This document shows, piece by piece, positions 16,684 through 23,811 of a stretch of DNA of 64,000 bases. This DNA comes from Rugosimonospora sp040255525. Its GTDB lineage: Bacteria; Actinomycetota; Actinomycetes; Mycobacteriales; Micromonosporaceae. How positions within the stretch are numbered: position 1 is the stretch's first letter; each line of letters starts with the position of its first letter. The notes under the pieces were generated by a model. It was not told where the DNA came from. It saw only the letters and a program-made list of their open reading frames with translations, and made no database searches. The translations under genes and the position numbers were made by a program. Where the stretch lies: contig JBDZVD010000007.1 in NCBI GenBank assembly GCA_040255525.1, forward strand, positions 50,985 through 114,984, in the 5' to 3' direction.

Positions 16684-18546
16684 ATGCAGGCCACGAGGCC
16701 CATCACGGCGTCAGGCGCCGGTACAGCTAGTCGGGGGCCGGCGCATCGGCGTCTCGCGGTGGCGGCGCTGCCGAGCTGGGACACCGCCGCATGGGTCGGC
16801 GGCTTCCTGGTCGCGGCCTGGGCACGCTACGGCCCCGCGGTGTCCGGCCACGCACCGGCGCTAGTCGCCGCCGGGCTGGTCGCCGCCGTCCTCCACCTGA
16901 CCGGGACCCTGGTGCTGCGCGCCCGCTTCGGTCGCGATCCGGTGGGCAGCTTGTCCGAAGCCCGGTCCCTGGCGGCCACCTCGGCCACGGCCGGGGGGGT
17001 CCTGCTAGCCACGGTGATCTCGCTGGGAGACCGGCCCATCCCGGCCAGCACACCGCCGCTCGGCGGGGCCCTGGCTCTGCTGGTCATGCTGTCCGCCCGA
17101 GCCGCCTACCGCTACCGCCGGGACCGGTCGCTGCGCCCCGATGCCCAGTCCGCGACTCCGGTCCTGCTCTTCGGGCTCGGCTCGGCCGGCCAGAACCTGT
17201 TGCGGGCCATGGTGTCCGATCCGGAGGGCGGCTACCTGCCGGTCGGATTGCTCGACGACGATCCCGCGAAGCGGCAGCTGCGCATCGACGGCGTACGGAT
17301 GCTCGGCGGGCGGCGGGATGTCGGGTCGGCGGTGAAATCCACCGGTGCCTCGACCGTGATCCTCTCGGTCGCCAACGCGGACGCCGACCTGATCGGCGAT
17401 GTCCGGGCACAGACGCTGCAGGCGGGGGCGCGGTTCAAGGTGCTGCCGCCGGTACGCGAGCTGGTCGACCGCCGGATCAGCGTGGCCGACGTGCGGGACG
17501 TACGGATCGACGATCTGCTCGGGCGCAGGCACGTCGTCGCCGATCTCGTCTGCGACACCGGGCTGGCCGGCCGCCGCGTGCTGGTGACCGGGGCCGGCGG
17601 GTCGATCGGATCGGAACTGTGCCGGCAGATCATGCGGGCGGATCCGGGCGAGCTGATGATGCTCGACCGGGACGAGTCGGCGCTGCACGGCCTGCAACTG
17701 TCGCTGTCCGGTCGGGCGCTGCTGGACGGCCCCGAGCTGATCCTCGCGGACCTGCGCGACAGCGAGGGCATCGCCCGGGTGATCGCGGCACGGCGTCCGG
17801 AGATCGTGTTCCACGCGGCCGCGCTCAAGCACCTGCCCCTGCTGCAGCGTCACGCGGGCGAGGGGGTCAAGACCAACGTCTGGGGCACGCTGGCGCTCCT
17901 TGAGGCGTGCCGGGACGTGGCGAAGTTCGTCAACATCTCCAGCGACAAGGCGGCGAACCCGACGAGTGTGCTCGGCTACACGAAACGGATCACCGAGCGG
18001 CTGACCGCGCACTTCGCGGCGCGCTGCGACGGCACCTTCCTCAGCGTCCGGTTCGGCAACGTGCTGAGCAGCCGCGGTTCGGTGCTCACCGCGTTCCAGG
18101 CGCAGTTGGCCGCCGGCCTGCCGATCACTGTCACCGACCCCGCGGTCACCCGGTACTTCATGACCGTCGAGGAGGCTGTGCACCTGGTACTCCAGGCGAC
18201 GGCGATCGGGCGGGACGGCGAGGCTCTCGTGCTGGACATGGGCAAGCCGGTGAGCATCGACCGGATGGCCCGGCAGCTCGCGGCCATGGCGTCACGGCCG
18301 GCCCAGATCACCTACACCGGCCTGCGCCCGGGAGAGAAGCTGCACGAGGAACTGTTCGGTTCGGGCGAGGCGGATGTCCGGCCCCTGCACCCACTCATCT
18401 CCCACGTGGACGTGCCGGCGTTGCACCCGGACGAGGTCCGGGCACTGGACGCGTTCGCCGAACCGGAGAAACTGATCGACCGGCTGAGCTGGCTGTGCGG
18501 GCTACTCGAGGCGTCCCCCAAGCCCGAGATCGCGACGGCGCGATGA
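16684..18546 (+). CDS. Membrane-bound nucleotide-sugar 4,6-dehydratase (WbpM/PglF/CapD family)
   Basis: The 620-residue protein has N-terminal transmembrane helices (about residues 28–140). A Rossmann-like sensor domain follows (VLLFGLGSAGQNLLRAM). The C-terminal SDR domain carries VTGAGGSIGSELCRQI, HAAALKHLPLLQRH, SSDKAANPTSVLGYTKR, RFGNVLSSRGSV, PAVTRYFMTVEEA and GLRPGEKLHEELF. These are the complete signature set of UDP-GlcNAc C6-dehydratases such as PglF and WbpM. The usual Tyr/Met of the active site is Leu here (LGYTK). It makes the 4-keto-6-deoxy sugar that a DegT aminotransferase can use. The ATG at 16684 has GGGGAG 8 nt upstream. Confidence 0.9.
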   Translation: MQATRPITASGAGTASRGPAHRRLAVAALPSWDTAAWVGGFLVAAWARYGPAVSGHAPALVAAGLVAAVLHLTGTLVLRARFGRDPVGSLSEARSLAATSATAGGVLLATVISLGDRPIPASTPPLGGALALLVMLSARAAYRYRRDRSLRPDAQSATPVLLFGLGSAGQNLLRAMVSDPEGGYLPVGLLDDDPAKRQLRIDGVRMLGGRRDVGSAVKSTGASTVILSVANADADLIGDVRAQTLQAGARFKVLPPVRELVDRRISVADVRDVRIDDLLGRRHVVADLVCDTGLAGRRVLVTGAGGSIGSELCRQIMRADPGELMMLDRDESALHGLQLSLSGRALLDGPELILADLRDSEGIARVIAARRPEIVFHAAALKHLPLLQRHAGEGVKTNVWGTLALLEACRDVAKFVNISSDKAANPTSVLGYTKRITERLTAHFAARCDGTFLSVRFGNVLSSRGSVLTAFQAQLAAGLPITVTDPAVTRYFMTVEEAVHLVLQATAIGRDGEALVLDMGKPVSIDRMARQLAAMASRPAQITYTGLRPGEKLHEELFGSGEADVRPLHPLISHVDVPALHPDEVRALDAFAEPEKLIDRLSWLCGLLEASPKPEIATAR

Positions 18547-19628
18547 TCGAGTCGAGGAACGCCTCCGGGTACCGGCAGCCGCAGCAGAGGTCAGCCGGGG
18601 TCACACCCGATCCGGTACGGGTGCTGTTCGTCGGTGGCATGGGACGCAGCGGCAGCACCCTGGTCGAGCGGACCCTGGGCGAGTTGCCGGGTGTGTACGC
18701 CCTCGGCGAGGTCGCCCTGCTGTCACAGCGAGTCCTGCGCGACGACGTGCGGTGTGGCTGCGGCGCCCCGTTCACCCGGTGTGAGTTCTGGGCCGCCGTC
18801 GGCAAGCAGGCATTCGGAGGGTGGCACACCATCGACTGCGAGCGCCTGCGCCTCCTTCACGCGGCGGTCGGGCGCAACCGGAGGCTGTTGCGGCTGCTGA
18901 GCCCGAGGCCGGCCGCCGACCGGCTCGCCATGGTGGCCGAGTACGCCGACTACTACTCACGGATCTACGCCGCCGTCCGCCGGGTCACCGGCGCACGGGT
19001 CATCGTCGACTCCTCCAAGAATCCGGGGCTGGCCCTCTGCCTGAGTGGGGCGCCGGGGATCGACCTGCGCGTGCTGCACCTGCTGCGGGACCCGCGCGGC
19101 GTCGCGCATTCGGCGACCAAGCGGGTGGCCGAACCGGAGACCGACCGCAGGACGTTCCTGCCGCGCCAGTCCCCGGCGCTGACGGCTCTGCAGTGGTCGG
19201 CCCAGAACGCGGCATTCGACCTCTTCGCCGGCCTGGGTTGGGCCGGTTCGAAGCGCCGGCGGCAACCGAACCGCGGCGCCATGCCGGTGCAGCGACTGCG
19301 CTACGAGAGCTTCCTCGACGATCCGCGGCAGGCCGTGCGCGCAATCGCCGAGTTCACCGGCCTGCCGATCGGCGAGGCCGACCTGTCCTTCCTGGACGAG
19401 GATTCGGTGAAGCTGGGCATCACCCACAGTGCGGCCGGCAACCCGATGCGGTTCTCCACCGGGCGGATCGAGCTCCGCCTGGACGCCGCGTGGCAGACCG
19501 CCCTGGCTCCCCGGTCCCGCCGGCTGGTGACCCTGCTGTGCCTGGCGCAGCTCGTCGCCTACGGCTACCCGCTGACTTCCCGCGCCCGGGCCGCTACCGT
19601 GGCCGCCGCCGGCGAGGCGGCGAGCTGA
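18543..19628 (+). CDS. PAPS-dependent sulfotransferase
   Basis: The 361-residue protein has the 5'-phosphosulfate loop FVGGMGRSGSTLVERTL (about 29–45). The 3'-phosphate-binding block LRVLHLLRDPRGVAHSATKR sits mid-protein, and VPVQRLRYESFLDDP later, all standard for the sulfotransferase 1/3 superfamily. It should place sulfate on a sugar hydroxyl using PAPS in the cytoplasm. Its ATG overlaps the dehydratase stop (ATGA), tying sulfation to the polysaccharide pathway. Four Cys in RCGCGAPFTRCEF may form a structural cluster. The 3' end, including the stop codon, is part of a 24-bp direct repeat. Confidence 0.85.
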   Translation: MIESRNASGYRQPQQRSAGVTPDPVRVLFVGGMGRSGSTLVERTLGELPGVYALGEVALLSQRVLRDDVRCGCGAPFTRCEFWAAVGKQAFGGWHTIDCERLRLLHAAVGRNRRLLRLLSPRPAADRLAMVAEYADYYSRIYAAVRRVTGARVIVDSSKNPGLALCLSGAPGIDLRVLHLLRDPRGVAHSATKRVAEPETDRRTFLPRQSPALTALQWSAQNAAFDLFAGLGWAGSKRRRQPNRGAMPVQRLRYESFLDDPRQAVRAIAEFTGLPIGEADLSFLDEDSVKLGITHSAAGNPMRFSTGRIELRLDAAWQTALAPRSRRLVTLLCLAQLVAYGYPLTSRARAATVAAAGEAAS

Positions 19629-19684
19629 CCGGCGGCGCGCCCGGACCGGTACGGTGCCGCGGCGAGGCGGCGAGCTGACCGGCG
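19611..19684. repeat. Two 24-bp direct repeats at the sulfotransferase stop
   Basis: Positions 19611–19634 and 19661–19684 are identical over 24 bp (GGCGAGGCGGCGAGCTGACC plus GGCG), 50 bp apart. The first copy contains the sulfotransferase stop. Partial similarity extends upstream of each copy (TACCGTGGCC versus TACGGTGCC), so this looks like a local duplication of the gene end. Confidence 0.8.
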
Positions 19685-19813
19685 ATCGGCGTTGAGGCCG
19701 GGGCGCGACCGGCCGACAAAAAGTTCGCGAATACTCGGGCGGCAAGGGTTCCCGCGACGAGACATTTAATGCTATCCATACGGCACCGGTCCACCATCAC
19801 CCCTGGAGGGCAA

Positions 19814-20617
19814 GTGCGAAGCACGCGTCTGCTCACCCTCGCCATCGGCGCCTTCGCGGCCACCGCCGTCACGCTCGCCATGGCCGCTCCCGCACAGGCG
19901 GCCACCGCCGTCCGCTACGTCGCCCTCGGCGACTCGTACTCATCGGGCGTCGGCGCCGGCAACTACATCAGCTCCAGCGGCTCCTGCGACCGCAGCACCA
20001 ACGCCTACTCGGCGTTGTGGGCCGCGGCGCACGCGCCGGCCGCGTACACCTCGGTCGCCTGCTCCGGAGCGACCACCAGCACCGTCATCAACTCTCAGCT
20101 GTCGGCGCTGAGTTCGACCACCACCCTGGTGAGCATCACGGTCGGCGGCAACGACGTCGGGTTCTCGAACATCATGGAGACCTGCGCGCTCCAGGGCACC
20201 AGCGCGTGCGTCAACGCCGTCCAGAGCGCGGAGAACCTGGCCCAGTCCACGCTGCCCGGACTGCTCAACACCACGTACAACGACATCCGCGCGCACGCGC
20301 CCAACGCGAAGGTGGTCGTGCTCGGCTACCCGGTCTTCTACCAACTCGGGACCTTCTGCATCGGGCTGAGCGCCACCTCGCACGCCAAGATCGACGAGGG
20401 CATCAACCTCCTCGACGGCATCCTGAGCACGGCCGCGTCCCAGCACGGCTTCGCCTTCGGCGACGTCCGCTCCATCTTCGTCGGGCACCAGCTCTGCGGC
20501 AGCGGTACGAACTGGCTGCACGCCCTGAACTTCCTCGACATCACCGAGTCGTACCACCCGACGGCCTCCGGGCAGTCCGGTGGCTACCTGCCGGTGTTCA
20601 CCTCGGCGGCCGGCTGA
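19814..20617 (+). CDS. Secreted SGNH/GDSL hydrolase (esterase/lipase)
   Basis: The 267-residue protein opens with a Sec signal (RSTRLLTLAIGAFAATAV, cleavage after AQA). The mature part has the SGNH blocks: YVALGDSYSSGVGAG with nucleophile Ser (block I), ITVGGNDVGF (block III) and the C-terminal SYHPTASG with catalytic His (block V). Six cysteines are spaced as in Streptomyces esterases with three disulfides. The likely role is extracellular ester or phospholipid hydrolysis. The GTG at 19814 is chosen because GGAGGG lies just upstream; an ATG at 19769 would add residues before the signal peptide. It is a monocistronic unit followed by a strong terminator. Confidence 0.92.
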   Translation: MRSTRLLTLAIGAFAATAVTLAMAAPAQAATAVRYVALGDSYSSGVGAGNYISSSGSCDRSTNAYSALWAAAHAPAAYTSVACSGATTSTVINSQLSALSSTTTLVSITVGGNDVGFSNIMETCALQGTSACVNAVQSAENLAQSTLPGLLNTTYNDIRAHAPNAKVVVLGYPVFYQLGTFCIGLSATSHAKIDEGINLLDGILSTAASQHGFAFGDVRSIFVGHQLCGSGTNWLHALNFLDITESYHPTASGQSGGYLPVFTSAAG

Positions 20618-20622
20618 CCGCA

Positions 20623-20679
20623 TCCGGGACGCCGGCCGGCAGTCCATTATGGACATCGCGGTGAGGCCGGCGTCCCGGA
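20623..20679 (+). terminator. Large hairpin terminator after the GDSL gene
   Basis: A perfect 15-bp inverted repeat (20623–20637 with 20665–20679, TCCGGGACGCCGGCC) encloses a second perfect 6-bp hairpin (GTCCAT at 20642–20647 with ATGGAC at 20649–20654). It begins 5 bp after the stop. There is no U-tract, as is common in actinomycetes. Confidence 0.75.
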
Positions 20680-20694
20680 CCGGGCCGCTGCCCG

Positions 20695-20935
20695 TACACC
20701 GGCTGGACGAGAGCCACCTGTCGGGCGCTGGCCGACGCCGCGCTGCCGGCCGCGCCGCCCGTACGCCGCCCCCGGCCACGCGCGCATCGACCTGTCCGGG
20801 CCGGCCAGCGGGCCCGGGCCGGTCAGCGACGGGCTCGAAGGGTTCGCGCGCACGTTCCCGCTCGCCGCGTTCCGGCTGTCCGCGGACGGGCACGACGACC
20901 CGGACAACGTCGCCGCCGGGCCGGTCGCGTTCGGT
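20695..20935 (+). pseudogene. N-terminal remnant of a DUF2264-like protein, frameshifted
   Basis: Translation from 20695 gives YTGWTRATCRALADAALPA. After a frame change near 20755–20762 it continues as YAAPGHARIDLSGPASGPGP then VSDGLEGFARTFPLAAFRLS. Together these resemble the first ~80 residues of DUF2264 proteins (TGWTRAHW… then GLEGFARTFLLAAFR). There is no intact start and nothing of the remaining ~500 residues, so this is a decayed fragment. The family assignment is from memory of the motif. Confidence 0.5.
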
Positions 20936-20940
20936 GAGGT

Positions 20941-21230
20941 CTACGCCGCCGTGGTGGTGCTGTCCGGCACGGTCGCCGGTACGCAGGCCGCGGGAGGCGT
21001 CACGGTGCCGGTGAGCGCACCGACCAGCCCGGCGACGGCGCGCACGAACGCGTCGTTGTCGACGGTGCCGTCCCACGCGGTCTGCAGCATCAGCCCCTGG
21101 TAGATCGCGATGAGTACCCGGGCGAACGCGTCCGGCTCGACGCCGGCCGGCAGGCCGCCCGCACGCTCAGCGTCCCGGATCGCGCCCGCGGCGTGCTGAT
21201 GGGGGCGCGGTCCTGGTTGGGCGTACTGAT
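20941..21230 (-). pseudogene. C-terminal remnant of a TetR-family regulator
   Basis: On the minus strand the frame ending at the stop 20943–20941 reads AIRDAERAGGLPAGVEPDAF, then ARVLIAIYQGLMLQTAWDGT and VDNDAFVRAVAGLVGALTG. This is the ligand-domain end typical of TetR regulators (FA-x-xL-x-x-x-YQGL...DxxxF). Upstream the frame runs through His/Ala/Pro repeats to a stop near 21330 without an HTH domain or a credible start. It abuts the DUF2264-like remnant tail to tail, so a deletion probably removed both missing halves. Confidence 0.55.
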
Positions 21231-21343
21231 GGGCCGGGGCGTGCTGGTGAGCCGGGGCGCGGTGCTGTCCGGGGGCGCTGTGATGCGGGCGACACCGCCG
21301 GCTTGCCGGGAATCGCCCGCCGGCCGGCTAGGTCCTATTGAAC

Positions 21344-22062
21344 ATGCCTGGACAGGTTCAACCGGTGAAGCGTCGGCACATCGCCGAGACACTGGCCCGC
21401 GAGATCCGTGGAGGGTCCCCGGCCAATGGCGCGAAGCTGCCGGGCGAGCACGCGTTGGCCGTCCGGTTCGGAGTCAGCCGCAACACCGTACGGCAGGCAC
21501 TGGCCGAACTGGCCCAGCGCGGAATGATCGCCACGGAGTCCGGTAAGGGGTCGTTCGTCACGTTCGACGACAGGCCCCTGACCAGCGCCTGGGCCGGGCC
21601 CGCGCGCTGGCCGGGCAGGGCGTGACCACCGCGACCCGGACGGTACGCATGGAACTGATCCACGACGCGGAACTGGCCGCGCGCCTCGGCCTGGACGACG
21701 ACGAGTTCCTCGCGCTGGACCGGGTCCGCGTGGTCGTCGACGGTCCGGCGATCTCGCTGGAGCGCGCCCGCGTGCCCGTCGTCGGTCCGCTGCGCGCCGC
21801 ACCCCACGACGGCCTGGTCGGCGAGTCGCTCACCGCGACGCTGCACGCCGCCGGCAGGTACGCCGACCACGGCGAAGAGCGCATCGACGTGCTCGCGCTC
21901 GACGCGGAACAGGCGGCGCTGCTGGGCCGGTCACCCGGCGACACCTTCCTGCACACCCAGCGGACCAGCAGAACCCTGCGCGGTGAGCTGGTCGAGCACA
22001 CCGACAGCCTGCTTGACCCCGCCAGGTTCCAGATCCGGCTGCAATTCGGGGGACCGCGATGA
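21344..22062 (+). pseudogene. GntR/HutC-type regulator interrupted by a one-base frameshift
   Basis: The first frame (21344–21625) encodes a winged-helix domain: RRHIAETLAREIRGG, KLPGEHALAVRFGVSRNTVR and GSFVTFDDRPLTSA. It then runs into a stop. The second frame (to 22062) encodes a UTRA ligand domain (VRMELIHDAELAARLGLDDD, LEHTDSLL-like end). Adding one C after 21589 joins them as RPLTSALGRARALAGQGVTT and restores a 239-residue HutC-subfamily protein, the family's normal length. The halves also overlap as GTGA at 21622, so two polypeptides could be made. It overlaps the ADP-ribosylglycohydrolase start (ATGA) and presumably regulates it. A sequencing error is possible. Confidence 0.75.
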
Positions 22063-23135
22063 CCGCCCGGCAGCAGCCGCCGGCGGCCCGCGCCACCGGC
22101 GGCGGGACGCCCACCACCCTGTCCCGCGCCCGCGGCGCGCTGTACGGCCTGGCCATCGGCGACGCGCTGGGCATGCCGACCCAGTCGATGTCCCGGGAGT
22201 GGATCGTCGCCCGCTACGGTGAGCGCCTGGCCGGCTTCGTGCCCGGAGAGGCGGACCAGCCGATCGCGCCGAACCTGCCGGCCGGCTGCGTCACCGACGA
22301 CACCGAGCAGGCGGTCCTGGTCGGCAGGCTGCTGGTGGCCGGGCACGGGCACATCGCGCCCGGCAGGCTCGCCGCGGAACTGCTCGCCTGGGAGGCGGAC
22401 ATGGCCGCCCGGGGCTCCCTCGACCTGCTCGGCCCGTCCACCAAGCGGGCGGTCGCCGCCGTGCAGGCCGGCGTACCCCTGGAGCAGGCCGGCCGGTACG
22501 GCGACACGAACGGCGCCGCGATGCGCGTCACGCCGGTCGGTGTCGCGGTACCCGCGGACGACCTGCCGGCACTCGTCGACCGGGTGGTGGAGGCCAGCGC
22601 GGTCAGCCACAACACGGGCGTCGCGCTGGCGGCCGCGTCGGCCGTCGCCGCTGCGGTCAGCGCCGGGATCGCGGGCGCCGGCATGGCGGGCGCCATTGAC
22701 CGGGCGGTCGCGGCGGCCCGGCTGGGTGCCGGCCGGGGGTACTGGATCGCCGGCGCGGACATCGCCACCCGCATCGGGTGGGCCACCGGCCTGGTGCGGG
22801 GCCTGGCGCCGGACGCCGCCGCGGAGCGCATCTACCGCCTGGTCGGGACCAGCGTCGCGAGTACCGAGTCGGTACCGGCGGCGTTCGCGGTCCTCGCCGC
22901 GTACCCCGACGACCCGTGGCAGGCCGTCCTGCTGGCCGCCTCCCTCGGCGGCGACTGCGACACCATCGCCGCGATGGCCGGCGCGGTCGCCGGCGCCGTA
23001 CACGGGTGCGACAGCTTCCCCACGGCCGCGGTCGACACCGTCCGCGACGTGAACCACCTGGACCTCGACCGGCTCGCCGGGCAACTGCTCGGCCTGCGGG
23101 AAGCCGGCCGACCGCTGCCCTCTACGGAGCTGTGA
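22059..23135 (+). CDS. ADP-ribosylglycohydrolase family protein
   Basis: The 358-residue protein carries the DraG/ARH motifs: ARGALYGLAIGDALGMPTQS near the N-terminus, CVTDDTEQAV (the T-D-D-T metal-binding segment) and LGGDCDTIAAMAGAVAGAVH near residue 310 (second binuclear-metal motif). The fold removes ADP-ribose from proteins or nucleosides using two Mg ions. Members linked to GntR regulators, as here, often process small-molecule ADP-ribose or nucleoside substrates. The start is coupled to the regulator (ATGA). The ~150 bp after the stop hold a short open stretch ending at 23283 that resembles no family. Confidence 0.87.
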   Translation: MTARQQPPAARATGGGTPTTLSRARGALYGLAIGDALGMPTQSMSREWIVARYGERLAGFVPGEADQPIAPNLPAGCVTDDTEQAVLVGRLLVAGHGHIAPGRLAAELLAWEADMAARGSLDLLGPSTKRAVAAVQAGVPLEQAGRYGDTNGAAMRVTPVGVAVPADDLPALVDRVVEASAVSHNTGVALAAASAVAAAVSAGIAGAGMAGAIDRAVAAARLGAGRGYWIAGADIATRIGWATGLVRGLAPDAAAERIYRLVGTSVASTESVPAAFAVLAAYPDDPWQAVLLAASLGGDCDTIAAMAGAVAGAVHGCDSFPTAAVDTVRDVNHLDLDRLAGQLLGLREAGRPLPSTEL

Positions 23136-23293
23136 ACCCGATGTCACAGCAAGAGAACCTTTCCGGTACCGGTTCGATGCCCCGGGCCTCGACGGCACCG
23201 AACCGGTCGCCACCCGGCGGGGCCAGCAGGTCAACCGCATGGTGCGCGAGCGGTGCGACCCGCTCAACGGCGCCATCCGCTAGCTGTACCGGA

Positions 23294-23665
23294 TCATGAC
23301 CGGCGACCGGGACCGACGCGGGCCGCCACCCGGTCGAGCGCGTCGCGGTAGTCGGGCAGCGGCGACATGGCCACCGCCAGCCGCAGGTGCGGAAGCGCCT
23401 CGGCCGGCCGGCTCATGCGCTCCAGCGTCCGGCCCAGTACGTGATGGGCGAAATGGTCGCTGGGGTCCCGTTCGACCAGGGTTCGCAGTTCGGTCTCGGC
23501 GCGCCGGAGCTGCGCCGAGCCGAAGTAGGCCAGGGCCAGCTGGAGCCGGACGCCCGCGTTGGCCGGCTCCGCCTCGATGACCTGCTCCAGAATGCGGGCG
23601 GCCTCCGTGGGGTCGCCGGCCTCCAGGAACAGGCCCGCCCGTCGGTACTCCGCCATCGGGTCCAC
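23294..23665 (-). CDS. Small tetratricopeptide-repeat protein
   Basis: The 123-residue cytoplasmic protein is made of about three TPR-like helix pairs: AEYRRAGLFLEAGDPTEAAR, then ANAGVRLQLALAYFGSAQLR, then DHFAHHVLGRTLERMSRPAE with ALPHLRLA following. TPRs mediate protein contacts. The GTG at 23665 is preferred because GAGGAGG ends 6 nt upstream; ATG at 23656 is an alternative. It is 146 bp downstream of the STAND–WD40 gene on the same strand and may be co-transcribed with it. Confidence 0.78.
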   Translation of the reverse strand: MDPMAEYRRAGLFLEAGDPTEAARILEQVIEAEPANAGVRLQLALAYFGSAQLRRAETELRTLVERDPSDHFAHHVLGRTLERMSRPAEALPHLRLAVAMSPLPDYRDALDRVAARVGPGRRS

Positions 23666-23811
23666 GGTCCGCCTCCTCACGCCGCTCGTACCGAAGCGGT
23701 CAACGCGGCCCCGGCGGCGGCTATTCCGGCCGGCCGCAGCACCAGGGCCGGTGCTCGCCTCGCCACGCACCGGCCGCGGCCGCGCTCAGGCTTTGCGGCG
23801 AGGGCCTGCGC

